Of a DNA stretch of 64,000 nt, positions 12,901 to 25,400 are shown in pieces. How positions within the stretch are numbered: position 1 is the stretch's first letter; each line of letters opens with the position of its first letter. The notes under the pieces were generated by a model, which worked only from the letters and a program-made list of their open reading frames with translations, was not told the DNA's origin and ran no database searches. The stretch is from Diadema setosum (taxonomy: Eukaryota > Echinodermata > Echinoidea > Diadematoida > Diadematidae). Location: the NCBI RefSeq assembly GCF_964275005.1, contig NC_092686.1:42158333-42222332 (forward strand), read 5' to 3'. The translations under genes were made by a program, and so were the position numbers.

Positions 12901-15900
12901 TTATTTATTTATTTTTTTTTTTTTTTAGTTCTTGTATCAAACTTACACTGTGTCCTCAATCAAGAAAGCTATACAAATGCTTCTCCATTTGATATTAATG
13001 AGAAATAAAGCTATTTGAGAAGCTCACTTTGAGGTATAATTATATTTGATTTGAATTTTATGTATGAATCCGACAAGTAAGACAAATTTCAAGAAATCAG
13101 TTGTTTCATTTGGCCCTCAGCCTCCTATAATAGATCTCAGTCGTAATCATTTTATGTAACTTTAATGTGGGCGTGCGCTCATGTTAAAGAGTGTTGCTGC
13201 CGTCCGTCCGTGCTGTTACACAACATGTATTTTTTTCAGAATGATTACGCGCGGGCGGAAGGTGGCGTACTGTTCAATATCAGTACTGTTTGACGCTCCA
13301 TCCTTTAATCTGTGTTATAGTGAAAAGGCAAGACGCTTGTGTGCAATGTGTGATACATAAAAAAAAAAAAACACTTTATTAGGAAAACAGCCGAGTATTC
13401 TTTTTTTTTTTAGCTGGCAAATTGCAAATAATTTTCAGAGCAGTTTCTAAAAGTCTGACTTTCTCACCATGGTCTTGTGTACATTCTTATCGCAACAATC
13501 TGTACTGAGACCACAAGTTATCATTCATTTGCTCTCATCTCTTTGCTGTTGTCTGGATATTCACAGTTCTTTTGCACACATGCAGATGTAGAATGTGATT
13601 CATGTACTGCACATAGTACATTTGCATAGTATGGGAGGAAGGCCCGAGGCCTATAGTAATGGGCTTACGGATCTTTAATGATATTTGATCTGGATTTTAT
13701 GTATGAATCCGATAAATATGAATTTTAAGCAATCAGTTGTTTCATTGGGCACTCATAGATCTCAAACATCAGTAGTAATCATTTTATGTAACTTTGTGGG
13801 TGTGGTGCTACCGTCCGTCCGTGCTGTTACACAACATGTATTTTTCAGAATTATTACGCGCGGGCCAGTGCCGTATAATATACGGCACTGGCGCGGGCGA
13901 AAGGTGGTGCATACTGTGCATGCAGTATGAGTACACACAAGTACTGTTTTACGCTCGACTGTGTAATAGTGTATTGGCTCAGAGTAGTGTTACTTTGACT
14001 ACGTTAGTATCAGGTAGTCTCGGAATATATTGAGAAGAATAGATGAAGAGTTTGTTCGCGGAAACCGATGGGTCCATTTTGAAGATTTTGAAATACGGTC
14101 TCTGTCATAATGTACAAAATAATACCTGTTAAATGATATATTGATCACTACATATAAAGGTATATTTTTGAAGTTATGGTCAAAAGAAGCAAATTTTTTC
14201 TTATTATTCTCTTTGTTTTTCTTGACCTTTAATCGCAAATATCTCCATTTGACAAATGTGGACTCGTCGGTTTCTGCGAGCGGGCTCTTCAGATATTATT
14301 ACAAATGGTGGCTAGTACTGTTTAATATACAGACCCATCGGTACATGTATAAGGCCTATGTCCCGATAATGATCAAGTCAGCTGTGTGATTGCTTGACAT
14401 GAATTGAATTCATGACTCCTACATCGCTGTTTTCTCTGTTCGATGTCTGAATTGGTACATTCTTTTGTATTTACTATATGCATATACAATAATATGTTTA
14501 TATACACGACGGGAATGATGTAGTCGCTACCAGTCATCCATCTTATATGACAGGACAATCTAATTTGAGTATTGATGAATCCATCACTGAAACGTAAATT
14601 ATATTTTTTAATTAATGATGTGTTATAATAAGCTGGTATATAGGATTACAGTTATTACAAAAGTAACACGTATGAGAGATATTTACAGATTATAAGATAA
14701 ATTTTTATTCATTTCATATATACTTACCTGTGCTATTGTCCGTCCGTGCTGGCATACTCACCTTTTCAGACTGTCTGTGCGCGGCCATACAGCCAAGCAC
14801 CATGACTTACCTTTGATATTCGAATTTTCAGTTTTAAGGTAACCTTTTTTCAGTAAGTATAAAGCACTAGATGAATAGATTGTCAGCATGAATTAAGTCG
14901 CCCAAGAAGAATACGTGTACTTTTATGATCTAAATCCCCTCTCCGGTAACTGCAGCTCACTCAATTTGGGGGAAAGTTATCAAACTGAGGTGGGAGTGAG
15001 TATGGATCAGTTAGATAATTCTCCTTGTTTTTTTTGTTTTTTTTTTTCTTCTGAACGTTTCAGTCTTTGTTTTTGTGTTTGAGTAATAAGTCTAGATATC
15101 CGCATGTAAAAGGCAAGACGATTGTGCGCGGGGTGTGTTATATATAAACATTTTTGTTAGGAAAACAGCCGAATATATATATATATATATTTATCATTTC
15201 TATTTTTTTTTTTTTTTTGGCAGACTGAAATTGACATCCAGAGCAGTTTATACACTTCGTCTTTCTCATCATGGTTTACAGTCTTATCACAACAATCTGT
15301 ACTGAGACCACAAGTCATAAAACTATTTGCTTTTTTTTTTTCTCTAACGCAAATTGTTTAGATTTTTTAAAATTCTTTTTCACATGCATAGATGAAGACG
15401 GTGATTCACGTACTGCACATAGTATTAGTGCAATAACATGATATGGGGAGGAAGGCCCGAGGCTTATAGTAATAGCCCTACATCTGGATCTTATGTATGA
15501 ATCCGATAAACAAGAAGAATTTTAAGAAATCAGTTGTTTCATTTGGCACTCCTATAGATTTTAGTCGTAATTATTAAACATGTAACTTTATGTGGGTGTG
15601 CGCGCATGTTAAAGGGTGGTGTTACCGTCCATCCCTGCTGTTACACAACATGTATTTTTCAGAATGATTACGTGCGGGCGAAAGGTGATGTACTGTGCAT
15701 GCAGTATGAGTACTTTTTTACGCTCGTCTGTGTAATAGGGAATAGGCTCAGAGTGGCGTTACTTTGACTACGTTAGTATTAAGTAATCTAGGAATTTATT
15801 GATAAGAATAGGTATTATAAATGGTGGCTGGTACTGTTTAATACACAGACCCATCGGTACATGTATATTGGCTTATATCCCGATGATGATCGAGTCAGCT

Positions 15901-18900
15901 GTGTGATAGTTCGACATGGATCGAGTTCATGACTCCTATATCGGTGCTTTCTTTATTCGATGTCTGTACTGGTACATTTGAGGAGCTTGTTTGCAGAAAC
16001 CGATGGGTCCATTTTTGAAGATTTTGAAGTACGGTCTCTGTCATAAAGTACAAAATATCACTTTTTAAATGATATCTTGGTCATTACATATAAAGGTACT
16101 TTTTTGAAGTTATGGTCAAAAGAAGCAAAAATTTTCTTATTATTCTCTTTATTTTTCTTGTCCTTTAATCGCAAATATCTCCGTTTGGCAAATGTGGACT
16201 TATCGGTTTTTTGCAAACAGGCTCTTCATTTTTTCCCTCATTTTTTCCCTCGTATTTTCTAAGCATAAACAATATTTAGCTTATATTAATACGATGAGAA
16301 TGATATTGTCTGTAGTTGTTACCAGTCATCCACTCGATATGATAGGTTTGAATATTGATGAATTTATATCTAAAACGTTTTTTTTTTTAAATGATTGATA
16401 GGTTATAGTAAGTTGATGCATAGGTTAATAGTTATTACAAACGTCACAAGTATGAAAGGTATTTACAGATTATGAAAGGAATTCTTATTTACCTCACCAC
16501 ACCTGTACTGCTGTCCGTCCGTGCTGGCACACTTACCTTTTCGACTGTACTCTGTGCGCGACCGTCCGGTCATGCACAATGACTTGCACCGTGGCTGTAT
16601 GCACAATCATTTGTGAGGTGATTGACTGCAAAACAGGTGTACAGGTTAACGATGTACTCTGAGGGTATTGCATGTTTTTTTTTGTTGTTTTTTTTGTTTT
16701 TTTTTACATATATTGATTATTATTCACATGCAGTTCAAGTTTTTTTTTTTTTAAAGTGATCAGAATAGATTTACTGTTGAATTGTTATTGGAAATAACAG
16801 TGCTGTGTAATATGTGTAAACTTATTCTGATATTGAGTTGATAATGTGTGATTTTATATATATATTTTTCTTTTCTTTGTGGCCTCCACATTGTCGCTCC
16901 TTTTGTTCAACACAAATAATATACACTTTCTTTGTATATTTTTCTCCCAAAATGGATTCATTGCGTGAAAGCTTTAATCTGTTTATTACTCATCCACTTA
17001 GCATGATAAGCTATAGCTCATTTTCATGTGTATCTTGATTTTTTATTTAAAAAAAACCCCAACATTCTGCAATATCTGTTTGCCATTAACAATTTTTATC
17101 GACACCTTGATTACATCCATATTTTGTCAAGAGGATAGCCAATGTCCCATGTAGAAAAACAAGAAGATTAATTTATGAGACCTGCAACGCAGACATATTA
17201 TGCTTTGTGCTGAAAATTAATGTTTTTTCATACACTTATTCAAGTCTGTTTATGTGTTCTATGTTCATTGTTTATGTTGTCAGAATTCTTTGTTTATTTG
17301 TGTTTGCCTACTCGCTGTACTCTCCATGAACTCGGAATTGTTTGTGCTTCACTTATGCCAGAATATGTCTTTCTCTTGCAACCTCACCAATTGATATGCT
17401 GTTATGTAGATCCTGCTTTTCATTATGGCTAATAGACCCAACCTAGCATTTGATTCCCTTGATGATGATGAACTCTTTGATTTGTTTAGACACTCCCCTA
17501 CAGAATCAAGTCGGAATAATTCACATTCATCTGCTTTTATTGATAATTGTTTTGCCAATAATGTTAATTCGTCTTCACAAGATTTATATGATGATTTTGA
17601 TTTTGAATATGATCCGGCCCAAATTTCTTCTAAGTATGTTACAGTTGATCAGTTTAAAGGTATCGTGAAAAATTTTTCTGGAAATATTTTTTCTATGTTA
17701 CATTTAAACGTCAGGAGTATCAATAAGCATTTTGATGAATTACAGATATTATTAGATAATCAAAATAAACAACAAATTTCAGTTATAGGTTTAACTGAGA
17801 CATGGTTATCATCTGATATTAATTTACCGTATGCAATAAATGGTTATAATTTAATAGTTAATAATAGATTGAATAGGACGGGTGGTGGGGTAGCGTTTTA
17901 TTTGTCTCATGAATTTGATTACAACGTTTGCGATGAGTTAAATTCAATGAATGATATTATAGAATCTTTATTTGTGGAAATATCTGTTCCACAAAGTAAG
18001 AATATTATAATTGGTATTGTTTACAGACCCCCTAGTTCTAATCCTAATGATTTTTTGAATTGTATTACAAATGTGTTAAAGAGTTCCCTTTTTGTTAATA
18101 ACAATGTTTTTGTAATGGGTGATTTTAATATTGATTGATAAAAAATGATATCATGTCACAAGAGTTTCTTGAAATACTTTTATCAGCCTCATTTTTGCCT
18201 TTAATCTCGAAACCCACACGTGTTACAAATCATTCCGCCACCCTCCTTGATAATATTTTTGGTAATTTATTACAATTTTTAGATTCTTCTATAATTTTAT
18301 CCGATATGACTGATCATTTCCCAGTTATGGCTTGGTTTAATCTTAAGCATGCGGTTAATAAGTTTCATGTTCCTCCAACTAGACGAAGAGCCACACCAGA
18401 AAATTTAGCTAGCCTTGGTGCTAGCTTAGAAAGAGTTGATTGGTCTGGTGTTTGTGATAATGATGATGTTAATGTATCATGTGATAATTTTTTAGAGATA
18501 ATTAATAGAAATTTAGATGAATATATTCCTAAAATAAAAGATAAGTTAGTTAATTATAAAACATCCCCTAAGCTTCCATGGATTTCTAAATCCCTTTTGC
18601 GTTCTGTGAATAGGAAAAATAGGTTATATTATAAATATAAAATGAAAAAAACTGAAGAGTCAAAAAGGAAATATACATCGTATAAAAATGTTTTAACTAA
18701 AGTTATACGATTTGAAAAGAGGAAATATTATGCGATTCAGTTAGAAAAATATAAACATGATATGAAGAATACATGGAAGGTATTGAAACAGGCCATGAAT
18801 GTATCAAAAAAGAAATCAAGTATTACAAAAATTCGATTCGATGATAGAATTTTTGAAGATTCTGGTGATATGGCAAATATTTTTAATTCTTATTTTTCAA

Positions 18901-20793
18901 TGATTGGAGAGAATTTGGCGAAAGAAGTACCACCGTCTAATACACATTTTTCACATTTTTTAGGTGAATCTAATTCTAGTTCTATTTTTTTCGTTCCAAC
19001 TACGAAACATGAAATAATGGATATTGTTGCTGGAATGAATAACAAACGCAGTGCGGGTTATGATGACATAAGTAATTTCATTTTAAAGGGTATTATATCT
19101 TCAATTGTGGACCCACTTGTACATATTTTCAATAAATCTATGTTATATGGCGTTTTTCCTGATCAAATGAAAATTGCTAAGGTTGTCCCTTTATTTAAAA
19201 AAGGAGATGATCTTGATGTCAGCAATTATAGATCCATTTCTTTACTTTCATCCTTATCTAAAATTTTAGAAAAATTAATATTTAAAAGAACAATTAATTT
19301 TCTTAATTCTCATAATGTTTTTGTAAACTCTCAATTTGGGTTTCGTCGGAAACACAGCACTATTCACGCTCTACTGAAGTTTATTGATAATGCCGCGCAT
19401 ACAATAGATAATCATTCGCATCTTGTTGGTATCTTCCTCGACTTCTCCAAGGCCTTCGATACAATTAATCATGACATTTTATTTCATAAATTGTCACATT
19501 ATGGCATAAGGGGGAAGGCCTTGGAGTGGTTCAGGAGTTACCTGCAAAACCGAAAACAATATGTATCTCTGAACGAGAATAACTCAAGTTTCAAATTTAT
19601 TAAATGTGGCATCCCTCAGGGTAGTATATTAGGTCCTTTACTTTTTATTGTTTACATCAATGATTTTTGCAGGTCATCTGATACACTCTCATTTATACTT
19701 TTTGCTGATGACTCAAATGTTTTCTTTTCCCATCAAGACCCAGTTACTTTAATTGACACCGTCAACTCTGAATTGAAAAAAGTGACTCAATGGATAAGAG
19801 CTAATAAATTATCACTTAATCTCCAGAAAACTAAGTATATGCTTTTTAGTAAATCCATAGAAACATTAAGCACAGATCTTATTTTTGATGGTATTCAATT
19901 AGAACGTGTATCCCACATAAAATTCCTTGGTATTACAGTGGATGATAAGCTTTCGTGGAGGCCTCATGTTATCAACATAAGTAAAATAATTTCACGAAAT
20001 ATTGGTATTATCAACAGACTTAAGTTTCACATTCCATCGTCGTCTTTGTTAACGTTGTATTTTTCTTTAATATTACCTTATCTTAATTACGGAATTTTAG
20101 CATGGGGTAGCGCCCATCAAACTTTATTAGATAAATTATTATTATTACAAAAGAAAGTACTTCGTATTATTTGTGGGGTTTCGCCACGTTCTCATTCAGA
20201 TTCATTGTTCATTGAATATAAGATTTTAAAAATTAAAGATTTGTTTCTTTTTCAACTGGGCCAGTTCATGTTCAATTATAACACAAATGCTCTTCCCAAT
20301 ATTTTTAATTCAATGTTTCCACGAAATCAATCTTTTCATGATTATCCTACTAGGAGCTCTAATGAGTTTCACTTACCCCTTTTGAGAACCTTATTAGCTC
20401 AGAACACATTTATATACATCGGCCCTAAATTTTGGAATTCATTAGGTCCTGAAATAAAAAATTCTTCATCGTTATACATTTTTAAGCGTAATTTGAAATC
20501 TTTTTTGTTAAATTCTAGCTAAGATATTTATTTTCATTACCTATACAGGTTACAGCAAACATGAGGGTCATCATCGGTTATTTAATTCATTATTACGCAG
20601 TGAAAAACGGCATTACTAGGCAATGAAATACGGCATGTTATTTGCATAATTTCTACACTGCACGTACACAGCTGCGTGCAGTCACCAGCTGTTCGAAGCA
20701 CCTCATCAATTCTCTCTTCCGTTTCTCTTGTTCAGCGTGTAGGCATTCTCTATCTTTCCTCTCCCTCCCTCTCCCTCCCCCTTCTCTCTCATT

Positions 20794-20825
<32 letters not shown>

Positions 20826-22422
20826 CCTTTCCCTTTCTTCCACTAATTCTGTTTTTGTCCCATTCCGTTCGATTGTATCTCCTTAGTTTAGTTATGTTAG
20901 TTTAGTTATGTTGTTGTGCATATGTGTAATGTATTTGTAATTGTATGTGTATTTTTGGAAGAAATTCTTGAGTGGTCCACAATCTACAAGCACTGCTTTT
21001 TAGTGGACCTCTCAGTTCTCTTTTTTTTCTCCTCAAAATATAACTTTGTATTTTCCCGTATGTATACATGATTCATCTCTATTAGTTTGTTGGATATCGT
21101 TAATCCTTCGCACTTTGTACTGTATACATGCTTATGATGGATTTTCTGATTTACCTCGTGTTATGTTTTGTTGGAAAGAAAATGAGAATGAAATAAATGA
21201 ATTGAATTGAATTGAACTGAAAACCATAGAAATTTGCTCTTTCACAAATTTGCAGAAATGTATTTATTCACCTTAACTTTTACAATCTAAAGGTGAGGTT
21301 TGTATTTGTCATGTTATAATCTGTCAAATATTCTTAACAAAATGTTTTCATTTGTTCACTCATTTTTTCCCCACAATATTCGTCATTTGTGTACCGAGCA
21401 GTTCTTGAAACACCATCACACATCTCTGTACAGATATAGCAAGAGGTGCATCAGGCTTTGGAAATACATAACAAAATTTCTAATTCTCTATGAAATAATT
21501 ACTGTATGGATGAGGTACAGTAATTGTGTCAGTCTTCAGATATGCAGAAGTCAAGTACATTACTTAGGTAGTATGGGATCGTTTTCCGCATATTTGCTAG
21601 TTTGTTTGGTGTTGTTGTTTTTTTTTTCTTTTAAAGCATATTTGTCCTAAAAACAACTACAAAGGGCAGGAAAACAATTCCATTAAACAGAACCTTTGGT
21701 ACTGTCACAGAAAACATACATTATATTGCTGGTATGATATTTAGGAGAGGATAAGCTTTACACTTCTTCACTTCACCATGGAGCGCCAAGTGTCACACGG
21801 AATATTGCGTTATGAAATTTCGTCATTTCGTCGATGAAATTATTATTTTGTAATGAAATGATAATATTTTGTAACTAAATGAACATTTCGTCCACGAAAT
21901 GATAATTTCGTTAACGAAACGGTCATTTTGTCGACGAAATGAGCAATTTCGTAACAAAATATTCCATGCGACACTTGGCGCTCCATGGTTTTTGTCCATG
22001 GTTTAAACCATGGTTTCATTTGTACCACCTTCGTGAATTCGGGCCATACTGTATGTGCGGGACTTCCGCGAGTGCGACGTGCGTAAATGTTTGGGACGAA
22101 CATCTTCGGACGTCTTGACCCACAAAGGTACGTGAAAAACGCTGAAAAATGATGTTAGTTTTCGAATTTTCGACCCATTTTATAAAACAAATGATGCACA
22201 GGATTATTTCGTGGCGTTAGTGGAGGCGTAGCTCACTCTCGGGTATTTACAATGTAGTGCAACATGCACTCGGCTTCGCCTCGTGCATGTTTCACAATTG
22301 TAAATACCCTCGAGTGCACCACGCCTACACTAACACACTCTATCCTGTGCATCATTTGTATATCAACATGATTATATATACATATATATATATATATGTA
22401 TATGCATTTACATTTTTATGCA

Positions 22423-22464
<42 letters not shown>

Positions 22465-25400
22465 TTCAAAAAGTTTGCGAATATCATCCATGTGACTGTA
22501 GGCAGAGAAAAAATTGTTCTCCCAGATGAGACAAATCAGAAATAAAAAAATGAATCGTCAGCCCACATGCAGACAATCCTATTCTTCGACTTTTGGTGGT
22601 CACATTTATCAAATGATATTAACCAATCATATTGATATAATATCAGCCGCTACTGCGGAAGCAAAACAAGGAGCATCAATGACGGCTAGCAGTCAAATGA
22701 GGAAAAGTTAAAGTCAGCGCCAAATTTATACCTTTCCATTTTCCTGGTATTGTCCGCAGTTTGTCCGCATGCCTAACTTTTGTTGTCCGGAAGGCATCCT
22801 GATTGTCCGCGTTCATTCCTGGTGTAATCCTAGATGTTTCCGCGCTGCCCGGCTACGATTAGCATATTCCGAGGTATTTCGCGCTCTTCCGGAGTGATTC
22901 CTAGGAATGTCCGCAGTCAGTCCGCGGACAGTCCTAGGAATGTCCCAGGACAAGCCGATTCACAAAGTTATTCCGCGTTTGTCGCGGACAGGATGCCGAA
23001 ATAACAAAATTTGCTTCCGCAACCCTTCCGGGGCTTGTCCGCTCCCAAGTGGACGTCCGACCACTGTGCAAGTGTCCGGAACCGATGCGGAAATTTTGTG
23101 ATCCAGACACGAAAGTGTCGACACTTTCCGTGAGCGTCATGCCAATGAAACGCAAAAAGAGCAAAAAGGGAGGCGAGGCCCCCATGCAAATATCCCCATC
23201 ACAGGCACATCTTTCGTCTAGTGATGAAGAACAGGTAAATTTAAGGAGTTCCCGGTCCCAGAAGGCAAAGAAGAAGGTAGTAGAGACTGTGCCAATAGCA
23301 ACCAGAAAGAAGTGAAATAAGCCCCCCTAACCTCCTAGAAAGTTTATGTTGATTTGATCTTTTCAGAAATTATTTTTCATCTGAGTGACTTTCATGGTTC
23401 CCATTTCTTACTATGGTACATTTTCCTTTATGTTGTTTTCTTATTTTATTTGCAAACAAACTGCACAATATAGGTTGTCCCATGTGACAGCCCAGCTGAA
23501 AAATCAAAAAGTAGGTGGAAATACACTCAGAAAAAAAGAGCATAGAATTTTTGGGTAAATGTTAATGTATTATATGAACATGAACAAGTTGCTATTCATA
23601 TGTAAATGCTCCCTAATGATACAATATATTAGAACAAAAGACAAATAAACCATCATCACAATAAAAAGCATGAATTCAATTGCAAAAATATACCTGTGGT
23701 CTCATTACAATGTACTAGTAATATCTTTGAAGCCCAAAATAACAATGAAAGCTAAAGATAATGGAGGAAAATGAAGAATTTTCTGTCAAATCAAAATTCA
23801 AGTGAAATGAGAGAAAAAGCAATGAATTATGAACCCGAAAAAGTGTTTAATTTCTTTCTTTTCGTTTTATTTTTGCTGAGTGTATATATTTAAGTACACT
23901 CTAAGCATCACAAATCATTTCAGAAATATCCTTTACCTGAATGATTTTCGTAGTTGTTATTACCTAATAATCCTATCCTCTCTTTTTGTTTTAGTTGCAA
24001 ATAAACTCGATTGTCCCATTTGACAGCCCAGCTGAACCCTCCCCCCCCCCCCAAAAAAATGGTAAATTAAAGTAGGGTAAAAGTATTTTCCCATTTTTAC
24101 ACTTCATTGACAATAGGCTAGTAAGCTCTCAGCATGAAAAAAAAAATTCTCGGACTTGAATCATTGCAAAATGTTCAAAAGTTATCAAAATAAAAGAGAG
24201 TTAGAGATGCACAAGGGTAAAAATGAGAGAATGAAAAACAAATTTAATGATTAGGATCATTTTGGCATGATCTGCAGAAGTATCAGACAAAACATATATA
24301 TACTTCACGATGGATAAAGCACAGGTCTAAAAGAATATACGTATATAAATTATAATATATTTATATACATATATATATATATACATATATATACATATAT
24401 ATACATTTATATTTATATTTATATTTACATATATTATATATATATATGTATAATATGTATATATATATATATATACATATATGGCTCAATAAGTTTGCTG
24501 ATATCATCCATGTGACTGTAGGCAGAGAAAAGATTGTTCTCCCAGATGAGACAAATAAAAAAAAAAAAAATGAGTCGTCAGCCGACATGCAGACAATCCT
24601 ATTCTTCGACTTTTGGTGGTCACATTTGTAAAATAACAATGACCATATCATATTTATATCAGCAGCTACTGCGGAAGCACAAGGAGCATCAATGACGGCT
24701 AGCAGTCAGATGAGGAAAAGTCAAAGCAGGGAGGTGGAAGTGGTCAAAGTCAGCGCCAAATATATACCTTTCCATTTCCTGGTATTGTCCGCAGTTTGTC
24801 CGCATGCCTAACTTATGTTGTCCGGAAGGCATCCTGATTGTCCGCGTTCATTCCTGGTGTAATTCTAGATGTTTCCGCGCTGCCCGGCTACGATTAGCAT
24901 ATTCCGAAGTATTTCGCGCTCTTCCGGAGTGATTCCTAGGAATGCCCGCAGTCAGTCCGCGGACAGTCCGCGGACATTCCTAGGAATGTCCCAGGACAAG
25001 CCGATTCACACACTTATTCCGCGTCTGACGCGGACAGGATGCCGAAATGACAGAATTTGCTTCTGCAACACTTCCTGGGCTTGTCCGCGCCCAAGTGGAC
25101 GTCTGCTTGAAGGGCACAACCACTGCAGCCATTATAATTGAACGGGGAAACTAATGATTGCGAGTTCGCGGTTGTATCTATGAAACTGGGCCATAACGGC
25201 TCCTGTTTGCAATCCCATAAAAATCTCAATTGAAAAATCAGTTGCTTTGAACTTAATTTTCACTCAATATAATGGTATTCTCGCTAAACGTTTTCTGCTC
25301 AGAGAAAATGTGTTTATTGGATCACTTGGTAAGAGTTCCTTTCAAGATACATATTGTATGTTTTTGAAATTTCACTCAACAGTCATTAGGGGAAATCTCC

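Larger units (their letters stand above)
17425..21215 (+). mobile_element. Nearly full-length jockey/CR1-type non-LTR retrotransposon
   Basis: Contains an endonuclease reading frame, a reverse transcriptase reading frame, an AT-rich 3' region and a tail with the repeat gaattgaattgaattgaa at about 21190-21215. A LINE remnant at 8850-10440 shares that tail, so both come from one family. The 3' UTR contains a (CT)n microsatellite. The coding part is lower in GC and richer in T/A-ending codons than the plexin exons. It lies antisense in intron 1 of gene A. Confidence 0.85.

Noticed and set aside
23049..23315. Plus-strand ORF with a Lys/Ser-rich end
   Set aside because: Starts in the phased repeat block. 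The second copy of that repeat does not keep the frame.
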